This document shows positions 44,577 to 52,749 of a stretch of DNA of 64,000 bases, in pieces; position 1 is the stretch's first letter, and each line of letters opens with the position of its first letter. Where the stretch lies: NCBI GenBank assembly GCA_031257915.1, contig JAIRNR010000051.1:1-64000 (forward strand). The letters are read 5' to 3'. A program made the position numbers and the translations under genes. This DNA comes from Bacteroidales bacterium. GTDB lineage: Bacteria; Bacteroidota; Bacteroidia; Bacteroidales; P3. The notes beneath the pieces were generated by a model that saw only the letters and a program-made list of their open reading frames with translations, searched no databases and had not been told where the DNA came from.

Positions 44577-47492
44577 ATGAAACATTTCAAAATTTTTTTG
44601 TTAGCTGCCATATCTGCTGCGGCACTTATGCTTACTTCATGCAGTAAGTACAAATACGAATCCGTCAAGGGCGACCCGATGAAAACACGCATCTACACCC
44701 TTGATAACGGACTTAAAGTTTATCTGTCCGTCAATAAAGACGAACCGCGAATCCAGACAATGATTGCAGTTGACGCGGGAAGCAGAAATGACCCAAGCGA
44801 AACAACAGGTCTCGCACACTATCTTGAACATATTCTGTTTAAAGGCACACAGCAATTCGGAACTACCGATTACGAAGCAGAAAAACCATACCTTGATGCA
44901 ATTACGGAACTTTATGAGAAATACCGCAGTACGGCAAACGATAAGGAACGCAAAGCAATCTACCGTACTATTGACAGTATTTCGCAGATTGCAGCCACAT
45001 TCGCAATTCCGAATGAATATGATAAACTTATGGCATCTATCGGTGCGCAAGGCACCAATGCTTTTACATCTTTTGACCAGACAGTCTATGTAGAGGATAT
45101 TCCGGGCAATCAGGTTGAAAATTGGGCAAAAATTCAATCAAACAGATTTCAAAATATGGTTATCCGCCTTTTTCATACGGAACTTGAAGCAGTATATGAA
45201 GAATATAATTTAGGACTGGCGAATGACGGTGGAGTACAGTTTGATTCTTTTGTTAACGCACTTTTGCCGAATCACCCATATGGTACACAAACAACTATCG
45301 GAACACAGGAACATCTTAAAAATCCGTCAATAATCAACATTCGGAATTTCTTTAAAACATATTACGTTCCCAATAATATGGCTATTATCATGAGTGGTGA
45401 TTTTGATCCAGACAAAACGATTGCGGTAATTGACAAATATTTTGGCGGAATGGAAAAAGGCGATGTTCCGGAGAGAAAATTTGACGAGGAAAAACCAATT
45501 TCAAAACCGATTGAAAAAACTGTTGTCGGACTTGAGCCGGCAAATATTCTGCTCGGCTACCGTTTGCCGAATAATAAAAATGCAGGCGGTCTGAATATGG
45601 ATATTGCAGATGTCGTTTCGTCTTTGCTTTACAACGGACAGGCAGGTTTAATAGATATAAATCTTGTGCAAAAACAGCAAATTCTCGAAGCGTATTCTTT
45701 TTATTACGAACTTGCGGATTATGGTGTTTTCGGTCTCGGCGGAACGCCGAAAGAAGGGCAATCGTTACAGGAAGTTCGCTCGCTTGTACTTGCGCAAATC
45801 GACTCCATTAAATGCGGAAATTTTTCGGAAGATATGCTTAAAGGCGTAATTGATAATTACCGCGTGTCCAAGTATAATCAACTTCGCTATAATTACTCCC
45901 GCGCAGCGACCATGATGGATGCTTTTATTCTGCATCGCCCATGGGCTGAAGTCGTAACGAAAATAGACGATTTGGGCAAAGTTACAAAGCAGGATATTGT
46001 TGATTTTGCCAATAAATATTTCGCCGATAATTATGCTGTTGTTTATAAAGAACAGGGCATTCCCAATCGCAAAAAAGTTGACAAGCCTGCAATTACGGCT
46101 ATTTCCGTTAATCGCGATACGGCAAGTGATTTTATGAAAGAAATTGCCGCTGCAAAACCGGCAGAAATAGCACCGGTGTTCGTGGATTTTGATAAAGATA
46201 TGAGTATTATTTCGTTTGTTGACGGCATTGATATTTTATACAAACATAACGACGGCGACCCGCTTTTCTCTTTACATTATGTTTACGAAATGGGTGCTAA
46301 CAGCGACCCTGAATTATCTGTTGCGTTTAAATATTTTGATTATCTCGGCACAGACAAATACAGTCCGGAGGAATTGAAAAGAGAATTTTATAAACTCGGT
46401 ACTTCGTACAGTGTATTTGCAAGCAACAATCGCGTATATGTGTCTTTAAGCGGTTTGCAGGATAATTTTGACGCAGCTCTTGATTTGTTTGAACATCTCT
46501 TAAATAATATTAAGCCGGATGAAACCGTATATGCAAATATGGTTGCGGATATTCTCAAAGAGCGTGCCGACAGCAAAACAGTTCAGCGCGATAATTTCTA
46601 CCGTTTGCTTGAGTATGTGCGCAGAGGTGAAAAAAATTCTTACACAAACATTCTTTCCGCCGATGCTTTACATGCTTTAAAACCAAGTGTATTAACAGAT
46701 AAAATCAAGAGTTTAAGCGGCTTTAAGCATAATGTGCTTTACTTTGGTCCCGCATCGGCGAAAAATTTAAAAAAGAAATTAACAAGTAAACATAAAATAG
46801 GCAGTGAATTGAAAGATGTTTTACCTGAAACGGAATTTGCTTTTCGTGAAGCGGGTGAAAAGCCTACTATTTTCGTAGCGCAGTATGACGCTGAAAATAT
46901 TTTTATGGGACTTCACACTTACGGCGTACAATTCAACAAAGAATTAGAGCCGATGCGCAATCTTTATAATCAATATTTCGGCGGCGGAATGGGCAGTATT
47001 GTGTTTCAGGAAATGCGCGAAGCGCGTGCGCTTGCATATTCGGCAAATTTCAATTATGCACTTATGCAAAGCCGCCCGTCTCAGAAATATACCGTAAGCG
47101 GTTTTATTGCTTCGCAAACAGATAAAATGAAAGATGCCATTATTGCTTTTGATGGTATTATTAAAGATATGCCTGTTTCGGAAAATGCGTTTAAGGTTGC
47201 AAAAGAAAGCGCACTCAACGAAATTCGCACCGGTAGAGTTTTGCGCGATAATGTTTTATGGTCTTATATGTGGTGTAAAAGATTCGGCTACGACTACGAC
47301 GAAAGAAAAGATGTTTTTGAAAAGTTACCTGCCTATACGATTGATGATGTTATTAAATTCCAGCAGGAGCAGGTACGCGGCAAGGTATTTAACTACGCAA
47401 TTTTGGGTAATATCAAAAATCTTGATATGAAATATTTGCAATCTGTGGGTGATGTCAAGGTTATTGACAGCAAGACAATTTTCGGATATTAA
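44577..47492 (+). CDS. M16-family zinc metallopeptidase lipoprotein
   Basis: The 971 residues hold a lipoprotein signal ending LMLTSCSK (Cys22) and two pitrilysin-like halves. The N-terminal half carries the inverted zinc motif HxxEH in GLAHYLEHILFKG (His81, Glu84, His85) and the downstream acidic region TELEAVYEEYNLG. The C-terminal half (NLYNQYFGGGMGSIVFQEMREARALAYS) lacks the zinc motif and closes the chamber, as in the family. M16 enzymes degrade unfolded peptides. Here it should sit in the envelope. It is divergent from the cas operon and convergent with miaB; stop codons are 2 bp apart. Confidence 0.92.
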   Translation: MKHFKIFLLAAISAAALMLTSCSKYKYESVKGDPMKTRIYTLDNGLKVYLSVNKDEPRIQTMIAVDAGSRNDPSETTGLAHYLEHILFKGTQQFGTTDYEAEKPYLDAITELYEKYRSTANDKERKAIYRTIDSISQIAATFAIPNEYDKLMASIGAQGTNAFTSFDQTVYVEDIPGNQVENWAKIQSNRFQNMVIRLFHTELEAVYEEYNLGLANDGGVQFDSFVNALLPNHPYGTQTTIGTQEHLKNPSIINIRNFFKTYYVPNNMAIIMSGDFDPDKTIAVIDKYFGGMEKGDVPERKFDEEKPISKPIEKTVVGLEPANILLGYRLPNNKNAGGLNMDIADVVSSLLYNGQAGLIDINLVQKQQILEAYSFYYELADYGVFGLGGTPKEGQSLQEVRSLVLAQIDSIKCGNFSEDMLKGVIDNYRVSKYNQLRYNYSRAATMMDAFILHRPWAEVVTKIDDLGKVTKQDIVDFANKYFADNYAVVYKEQGIPNRKKVDKPAITAISVNRDTASDFMKEIAAAKPAEIAPVFVDFDKDMSIISFVDGIDILYKHNDGDPLFSLHYVYEMGANSDPELSVAFKYFDYLGTDKYSPEELKREFYKLGTSYSVFASNNRVYVSLSGLQDNFDAALDLFEHLLNNIKPDETVYANMVADILKERADSKTVQRDNFYRLLEYVRRGEKNSYTNILSADALHALKPSVLTDKIKSLSGFKHNVLYFGPASAKNLKKKLTSKHKIGSELKDVLPETEFAFREAGEKPTIFVAQYDAENIFMGLHTYGVQFNKELEPMRNLYNQYFGGGMGSIVFQEMREARALAYSANFNYALMQSRPSQKYTVSGFIASQTDKMKDAIIAFDGIIKDMPVSENAFKVAKESALNEIRTGRVLRDNVLWSYMWCKRFGYDYDERKDVFEKLPAYTIDDVIKFQQEQVRGKVFNYAILGNIKNLDMKYLQSVGDVKVIDSKTIFGY

Positions 47493-47494
47493 CT

Positions 47495-48823
47495 TTATCT
47501 GTGGGCGCGACTCTGCGTGAGTTCGCCGATAAGTGTAGCGGGGGTGCAACGTAAAATTTTTACATTAGCGTACACCCCCGCTTTTATTTGTGCCGGATTA
47601 TCGAACACGACAACTTTATTTTGAGATGTCCGTCCGTAAGATTGCAGTAAATTACGGCGCGACACTCCTTCAATAAGAATTTCACGTATCAACCCTGTTT
47701 CCTTTTCATTGCTTGCAAGAGAAAGTTCCCGCTGTAAATTTATAATCTCATTTAATCGCCGTAATTTTATTTCTTCCGGCACATCGTCTTTGTAATTTTC
47801 CGCAGCAAATGTATCGGGACGTTCGGAATACTTAAACATAAATGCAGATGAATAACCGACTTCACGCATCAGCGTAAGCGTATCATTATGGTCCTTTTCG
47901 GTTTCGCCGCAAAATCCCGCAATAATATCGGTAGAAATTGTACAATCCGGAATAATACGTTTTATTGCCTCTATACGGTTGAGATACCACTGTCGGGTAT
48001 ATTTGCGGTTCATTTTCTGCAACGTTGCATCACTGCCCGACTGAACAGGCAGATGAATACTTTTACAAACATTGTCATATTGCGCAATTACAGTTAAAAG
48101 CTCGTCGGAGATATCTTTCGGGTGTGACGTTGCAAAACGCACACGTAATTGCGAATTTATTTCTGCAACCTGCGCTATCAACTGCGGAAAACCGACCGTA
48201 CCGCATTTATATGAGTTGACATTTTGCCCGAGAAGTGTTATTTCACGATAGCCCTGTTCAAATAACAGACGTGCTTCATCTATTATTGTTTCCGCATTGC
48301 GGCTGCGTTCTTTTCCGCGCGTATATGGCACTACACAGTAGGCACAAAAATTTTCACATCCGCGCATAATGGAAATAAAAGCCGTTACTCCGTTTGTATC
48401 GGTTTTTACAGGTTTTATATCATCATAAGTTTCGCTTTCGGATAATATTGTGTTGATTCCTTTTTGTCCATCTTCTACTTGTGCTAACAACAGCGGAAGC
48501 GAACGGTAGGCATCCGGTCCTGCAACCAAATCAACCTGCAACTGTTCTTCGAGAAGATGTTCTTTAAGACGTTCCGCCATGCACCCGACAATGCCGATTT
48601 TTACATGCGGCGAGCGTTTTTTTAATGATGAAAACTCATTTAAACGATTGAACACCCTTTGCTCGGCATGGTCACGGATGGAACACGTATTTACTAATAT
48701 AAGGTCGGCTTTTTTGTAATCATCAATTGGTGTGTAGCCGTCGGCAGTTAAAATTGAAGCAAGAATTTCCGAATCGGCAAAGTTCATTTGACAACCGTAC
48801 GTTTCAATAAAAAATTTCTTCAT
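47495..48823 (-). CDS. miaB: tRNA-2-methylthio-N6-dimethylallyladenosine synthase
   Basis: A radical-SAM methylthiotransferase that adds a methylthio group to isopentenyl-adenosine 37 of tRNAs reading UNN codons. Start at the ATG at 48823 (MKKFFIETYGCQMNFADSE); the upstream in-frame ATG lies inside the promoter element. About 442 residues. N-terminal cysteines: YGCQMN, NTCSIRDHAEQRVFN and VGCMAERL bind one cluster; MRGCENFCAYCVVPYTRGKERSR binds the SAM cluster. A TRAM domain follows (GVSRRNLLQSYGRTSQNKVVVF). Normal length. No partner gene (miaA) is in the window. Confidence 0.95.
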   Translation of the reverse strand: MKKFFIETYGCQMNFADSEILASILTADGYTPIDDYKKADLILVNTCSIRDHAEQRVFNRLNEFSSLKKRSPHVKIGIVGCMAERLKEHLLEEQLQVDLVAGPDAYRSLPLLLAQVEDGQKGINTILSESETYDDIKPVKTDTNGVTAFISIMRGCENFCAYCVVPYTRGKERSRNAETIIDEARLLFEQGYREITLLGQNVNSYKCGTVGFPQLIAQVAEINSQLRVRFATSHPKDISDELLTVIAQYDNVCKSIHLPVQSGSDATLQKMNRKYTRQWYLNRIEAIKRIIPDCTISTDIIAGFCGETEKDHNDTLTLMREVGYSSAFMFKYSERPDTFAAENYKDDVPEEIKLRRLNEIINLQRELSLASNEKETGLIREILIEGVSRRNLLQSYGRTSQNKVVVFDNPAQIKAGVYANVKILRCTPATLIGELTQSRAHR

Positions 48824-48832
48824 ATATAACTG

Positions 48833-48840
48833 CAAAGATA
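48833..48840 (-). promoter_or_regulatory. Predicted -7 element of miaB
   Basis: Minus strand TATCTTTG, 10 bp before the chosen ATG, so the transcript would be nearly leaderless. It pairs with a divergent element (TAACTTTG, 48854-48861, + strand). Confidence 0.6.
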
Positions 48841-48849
48841 GGGTGAAAT

Positions 48850-49395
48850 TTGGTAACTTTGCGTATCAGAAAAATAACACACCATATAAAAAATATTCGG
48901 CGCAGGCTTTTTACAAACGTACATAATAAACACTGGCTCGTTGTAAGGGATGAGAGTTTGAAAGAAGTTTTTTCAATTCGCCTTTCGCCGTTTAATGTGT
49001 CCGTTGGCGGCGGTATTGTACTGTTTTTAATCGTATCAATAACAATATTGCTTATCGCTTTTACACCGCTGAAACAACTTATTCCGGGCTATACGCGGCA
49101 CGACTTCGTTGCCGTATCTTTCAAAAACAGCGCACGAATTGATTCTTTATCAAACGTCGTAGAAGCGCAGGGACTTATGCTGCAGGTAATGAAAGACGTA
49201 ATTGACGGTAAAATTCCCATTGACGTGGCAATAGCAATAAAAGACACATTGCAGGATTACTCAAAAATAGCATATTGGATTTCTTTGCAGGATTCCCTGT
49301 TGAGAGAAAAAATTGAGAGAGACATAATAAACGCAACGGGCGATATAACGACCGATACAGCGAAATCTGCGAAAATGATAATGCCGACAATATAA
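48850..49395 (+). CDS. Membrane protein resembling the N-terminal part of M23 peptidase family proteins
   Basis: Up to 181 residues. The region HWLVVRDESLKEVFSIRLSP, one transmembrane helix (VSVGGGIVLFLIVSITILLIAF) and TPLKQLIPGYTR are what I recall from the N-termini of Bacteroidota M23 (LytM-type) peptidases. Here the protein ends about 100 residues later with no zinc motif, so it may be a scaffold or a truncated relative. The printed start is a TTG that overlaps a likely promoter element (TAACTTTG, 48854-48861), so the true start is probably further in. No better ATG exists in frame. The stop codon overlaps the dxr start by one base. Confidence 0.6.
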   Translation: MVTLRIRKITHHIKNIRRRLFTNVHNKHWLVVRDESLKEVFSIRLSPFNVSVGGGIVLFLIVSITILLIAFTPLKQLIPGYTRHDFVAVSFKNSARIDSLSNVVEAQGLMLQVMKDVIDGKIPIDVAIAIKDTLQDYSKIAYWISLQDSLLREKIERDIINATGDITTDTAKSAKMIMPTI

Positions 49396-50537
49396 TGAAA
49401 CACATTGCCATTCTTGGCTCCACGGGCTCTATCGGTACACAGACACTAGAGGTTATAGAAGAACATCCCGATAATTTTTGCATTGAAATTCTCACTGCAC
49501 GTAATAATTATGAACTGCTCATTAAACAGGCGTTAAAATTCAAGCCAAATGCCGTTGTAATAGAGAATGAAGCACATTATGAAAAAGTGCGAAACGCTCT
49601 GTCAATTGCCGATGTTAAAGTATTTGCGGGATACGGTGCGCTTATTGATATTCTCAATTTTTCTACAATTGATACCGTTGTTACCGCATTAGTCGGTGCG
49701 GCGGGACTGCAGCCGACTCTGCACGCTATTAAACAGGGCAAACGCATTGCACTTGCAAACAAAGAAACGCTTGTTGTCGGCGGTGCGCTCGTGATGAAAG
49801 AAGCGCGGTTGTCGGGAGTTCCTGTTTTACCGATAGATTCCGAACATTCTGCAATTTTTCAATGTTTACTCGGTGAAACGGCGGCAATTGAAAAGGTTTT
49901 GCTTACAGGCAGCGGCGGACCTTTCAGAGGATTTTCGGAAGCACAGCTCCGCAATGTCGGCGTAGAGGATGCCTTAAAACACCCAACGTGGCGCATGGGT
50001 AAAAAAATCACTGTCGATTCTGCAACCCTTATGAATAAAGGACTTGAAATGATTGAGGCTGGGTGGTTGTTTAATGTGTCGCCTGAGCAGATTGAAGTTG
50101 TAATTCATCCGCAATCAATAATACACTCGCTTGTAATGTTTGAAGACAGCTCGGTAAAAGCACAGATGGGCTATCCGAGTATGAAAGTGCCGATACAGTT
50201 TGCGCTGTCATTTCCTCTGCGGTTGCCAAATTCAATGCAACGATTGGACCTTGCGCAAACAGGTCTTTTAACGTTTGAAAAAATTGATACCGAAACTTTC
50301 CGCTGTCTTGCTCTTGCCCGTGAAGCAATGCGGCAGGGCGGAAATATGCCGTGTATTTTAAATGCCGCAAATGAAATTGCGGTACATAAATTTCTTGGCA
50401 ATTCATTATCGTTTTCAGATATTGCAAAAACAGTTGAACATTGCATGCGGCACGTGCCTTTTGCCGCTCAACCGTCTTTGCAGGATTTGTTGGACACAGA
50501 CAGAGAAACGCGTGCTTTGGCTGAAACGTTGTTGTGA
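49395..50537 (+). CDS. dxr: 1-deoxy-D-xylulose 5-phosphate reductoisomerase
   Basis: Catalyses the second step of the methylerythritol phosphate route to isoprenoids, forming MEP with NADPH. The 380 residues match the family. N-terminal NADPH motif LGSTGSIGTQTLEV (residues 6-19), ALANKETLVVGG, the acidic metal-binding region PIDSEHSAIFQCLLG and the conserved LTGSGGPFRGF, WRMGKKITVDSATLMNKGLEMIEA and HPQSIIHSLVMFEDSSVKAQ. Its ATG overlaps the stop of the membrane protein gene, so translation is coupled. Confidence 0.97.
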   Translation: MKHIAILGSTGSIGTQTLEVIEEHPDNFCIEILTARNNYELLIKQALKFKPNAVVIENEAHYEKVRNALSIADVKVFAGYGALIDILNFSTIDTVVTALVGAAGLQPTLHAIKQGKRIALANKETLVVGGALVMKEARLSGVPVLPIDSEHSAIFQCLLGETAAIEKVLLTGSGGPFRGFSEAQLRNVGVEDALKHPTWRMGKKITVDSATLMNKGLEMIEAGWLFNVSPEQIEVVIHPQSIIHSLVMFEDSSVKAQMGYPSMKVPIQFALSFPLRLPNSMQRLDLAQTGLLTFEKIDTETFRCLALAREAMRQGGNMPCILNAANEIAVHKFLGNSLSFSDIAKTVEHCMRHVPFAAQPSLQDLLDTDRETRALAETLL

Positions 50538-50546
50538 GACTTACTT

Positions 50547-50840
50547 ATAATATACACCAATTTTAGGACCAATAGTTAAGGTGATTATCTTTGCAAAAAA
50601 CGAGCAAAGATGACAAACACAAAAATATTTATATAAATTGCTATCAAACGGATAAAGAACTATGGACAGGACTGAACAAATACTTCTTGTTCTACAATAA
50701 CGAACGGCCACACAGTGGCATAGATAATCGACCGCCAAAAGAAAAATACCATCAAAGAAATAAAGTCGCATAGATGAAAACAAAGATTCCACCTTAAAAT
50801 GCTAAAATAATGGTCTGAAAAAGGAGTACACTATACAGAA
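50547..50840 (+). mobile_element. Remnant of an IS3-like insertion sequence
   Basis: The left end begins TATAATATACACCAATTTT and continues with GTTAAGGTGATTATCTTT (50575-50592). The right end near 50811-50838 has GGTCTGAAAAAGGAGTACAC, whose reverse complement resembles the outer part of the left end. Only the end of a transposase gene (50591-50773) lies between. Most of the element is therefore deleted. A further copy of the end lies at 52121-52165. Confidence 0.65.
50591..50773 (+). pseudogene. Transposase C-terminal fragment
   Basis: The translated frame ends WTGLNKYFLFYNNERPHSGI and then DNRPPKEKYHQRN. The YNxxRPHS signature belongs to the end of the DDE integrase core in IS3/IS481-type transposases. 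The catalytic Asp-Asp-Glu parts are missing, so it is inactive. It lies inside the IS remnant. Confidence 0.85.
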
Positions 50841-50867
50841 AATTTATTTTATTTCAGGAAAAAGTTG

Positions 50868-50932
50868 TATCTTTCCAAAGTTTCACTTTGGATTATCATG
50901 ATAATCCAAAGTTTCACTTTGAATTATCATTA
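50868..50932 (+). promoter_or_regulatory. Promoter-like element and 25-bp repeated palindrome ahead of the ATPase gene
   Basis: TATCTTTC (50868-50875) is one base off TAnnTTTG. Directly after it are two copies (50875-50899 and 50906-50930, one mismatch) of a 25-bp unit starting CCAAAGTTTCACTTTG. Between them sits a perfect 18-bp palindrome GGATTATCATGATAATCC (50890-50907). This looks like an operator for a repressor or an RNA hairpin in the 5' leader. The ATPase ATG is at 50957. Confidence 0.6.
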
Positions 50933-50956
50933 AATTTAGAATTTATATTTGAGATT

Positions 50957-52096
50957 ATGTATAGCAGAAAACAACTATTTATTGGAGCAGAAAACGAGAG
51001 TATCTTCTTCTGGGGAGCAAGACAGACCGGTAAAAGCACATTGCTTAAAGAGATGTATCCCAACGCATTAACATTTGATTTGTTACTATCACGAGTATAT
51101 AATGATTTAGCAAAAGACCCCGACAGTTTGCGGGAAACAGTTCTTGCAAATTCAGATAAAGTGCCGATAATCATAGACGAAATTCAACGTTTGCCAAATT
51201 TATTGAATGAAGTTCAGTGGTTAATTGTTAATCATAACTTGCGATTTATTTTAAGCGGCTCAAGTCCAAGAAAAATAATTCGTTCAGGAGCAAATCTTTT
51301 AGGTGGACGGGCATTGCGATATGAACTATATCCGCTTATCAGTCAGGAAATTCCGAACTTTGACTTAATTAGAGCAATAAATAATGGGCTTTTACCCCGT
51401 CATTATGATTCTACAAATCCCAAAAAGTTAATTGCTTCATATTTGGGCAATTATTTGCGGGATGAAATTGTTGCGGAAGCAAAAATTCGTAACGTTGAGA
51501 TTTTTTCACGTTTTCTGGAAGCGGCAGCATTTACAAATGGCGAAATGGTAAATTATACCAACATAGCCCAAGACTGTGGCGTGAGCGCAATAACAATTAA
51601 AGAGTATTTTCAGATTTTGAACGATACCTTGCTTGGACGTTTTTTGCCGTCATTTCAGAAAAAACCAAAACGCAAGGTCATTCAAGCACCCAAATTTTAT
51701 CTTTTTGATGTTGGAATTGTCAATTATCTGCTTAACAGGGGCAAAATTGAGCCGAAAACCGAACTTTTCGGCAAAGCATTTGAGCATTTTATTTATCAGG
51801 AAATTTACGCACACAGCCGTTACACCGACAAAGATTACTCTATTTGCTATTGGCATACAACCTCTAAATTGGAAGTTGATTTTATCCTTGGTGACCACGA
51901 AGTTGCAATAGAAGTAAAGTCGACCGACCATGCAGAGAATAAACATTTGAAAGGACTGAAAGCATTTGCGGAAGAATACAAAGTTAAAAAACAAATTTTA
52001 ATCAGCAATGACCCACTGCCACGACTAATAGACGACATTCTCGTATTGCCATGGCAGGTGTTTTTAGAAAGATTGTGGGCAAACAAAATAATTTAA
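50957..52096 (+). CDS. AAA ATPase of the DUF4143 type
   Basis: The start is set at the ATG at 50957 (MYSRKQLFIGAENESIFFWG); an in-frame TTG at 50888 lies inside the repeated palindrome. About 379 residues. Walker A is ARQTGKSTLL, Walker B is VPIIIDEIQRLPNLL, followed by FILSGSSPRKI (sensor). The C-terminal half (FLPSFQKKPKRKVIQAPKFY, FGKAFEHFIYQEI, LEVDFILGDHEVAIEVKS) is DUF4143, a restriction-endonuclease-like domain. Such genes are very common in Bacteroidota and prone to transfer; function is unclear. It is flanked by IS ends, which fits acquisition by transposition. Confidence 0.85.
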   Translation: MYSRKQLFIGAENESIFFWGARQTGKSTLLKEMYPNALTFDLLLSRVYNDLAKDPDSLRETVLANSDKVPIIIDEIQRLPNLLNEVQWLIVNHNLRFILSGSSPRKIIRSGANLLGGRALRYELYPLISQEIPNFDLIRAINNGLLPRHYDSTNPKKLIASYLGNYLRDEIVAEAKIRNVEIFSRFLEAAAFTNGEMVNYTNIAQDCGVSAITIKEYFQILNDTLLGRFLPSFQKKPKRKVIQAPKFYLFDVGIVNYLLNRGKIEPKTELFGKAFEHFIYQEIYAHSRYTDKDYSICYWHTTSKLEVDFILGDHEVAIEVKSTDHAENKHLKGLKAFAEEYKVKKQILISNDPLPRLIDDILVLPWQVFLERLWANKII

Positions 52097-52120
52097 CTAA
52101 TGTGAGTAACTTCGTATTGA

Positions 52121-52165
52121 TAAAGACAATCACCTTAACAGGTCTTTAAACAGGGGTACATTATA
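52121..52165 (-). repeat. Solo copy of the IS end
   Basis: AAAGACAATCACCTTAAC is the reverse complement of the left-end sequence at 50575-50592 with one mismatch. The similarity continues outward as GGTCTTTAAACAGGGGTACA, which also resembles the right end near 50811. The ATPase gene thus lies between two IS ends of the same family. Confidence 0.7.
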
Positions 52166-52189
52166 CTGAAATATTAACGCGAAAAAACG

Positions 52190-52197
52190 TATCTTTG
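52190..52197 (+). promoter_or_regulatory. Predicted -7 element of mce
   Basis: TATCTTTG matches TAnnTTTG and lies 19 bp before the mce ATG. Confidence 0.65.
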
Positions 52198-52215
52198 TAA
52201 CATAATCTTTATATT

Positions 52216-52620
52216 ATGATTCCATCTAAAATTGAACATGTTGCCATTGCCGTTAAAAGCATAGAAGAGGCACGTAAATTCTTTGAGGGTGTACTCGGAC
52301 TTGAATGTTACGCTATTGAAGAAGTTGCCGACCAAAAAGTAAAAACAGCTTTTTTTAAAGTCGGCGAAACAAAAATTGAACTTCTTGAACCGACTTCTCC
52401 CGACAGTACCGTTGCAGGTTTTATTGAAAAACGCGGCGAAGGATTGCACCATATTGCTTTTGCAGTTGATAATGTTAATGAATCGCTTGCTGCCGTAGAG
52501 GAAAAGGGAGTGAAACTTATTGATAAGCAACAGCGAAACGGTGCGGAAGGTCTGCATATCGGATTTTTACATCCGAAATATACGTCAGGAGTACTTACCG
52601 AATTTTGTTCAAAAAATTGA
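52216..52620 (+). CDS. mce: Methylmalonyl-CoA epimerase
   Basis: Interconverts R- and S-methylmalonyl-CoA, linking the mutase with the decarboxylase in propionate formation. The 134 residues are a vicinal-oxygen-chelate protein: IPSKIEHVAIAVKSIEEARKF with the first metal His, KTAFFKVGETKIELLEP with Glu, GEGLHHIAFAVDNV with the second His, and the C-terminal GVLTEFCSKN with the last Glu. First gene of a rightward catabolic cluster; a terminator-like hairpin separates it from mmdA. Confidence 0.93.
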   Translation: MIPSKIEHVAIAVKSIEEARKFFEGVLGLECYAIEEVADQKVKTAFFKVGETKIELLEPTSPDSTVAGFIEKRGEGLHHIAFAVDNVNESLAAVEEKGVKLIDKQQRNGAEGLHIGFLHPKYTSGVLTEFCSKN

Positions 52621-52650
52621 CGCTCTTTATCTATATGCAGAGCGTTTTTT
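52620..52650 (+). terminator. Terminator-like hairpin between mce and mmdA
   Basis: Stem CGCTCT / AGAGCG with a 13-nt loop, then TTTTTT. It overlaps the end of the mce stop codon region and could reduce expression of the downstream genes relative to mce. Confidence 0.7.
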
Positions 52651-52749
52651 ATTTAGTATGAAACAAACCAACTCTAAATCTGTAATTGCTAATTATGGTA
52701 TCCGTAATTTTCAATCCCATACAACTTTATATCAAAAATCTGTAACCGT

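Noticed and set aside
46862-46880. CCTACTATTTTCGTAG resembling a Cas12a handle
   Set aside because: It lies within the M16 peptidase coding frame, has a longer loop and no other repeat features.
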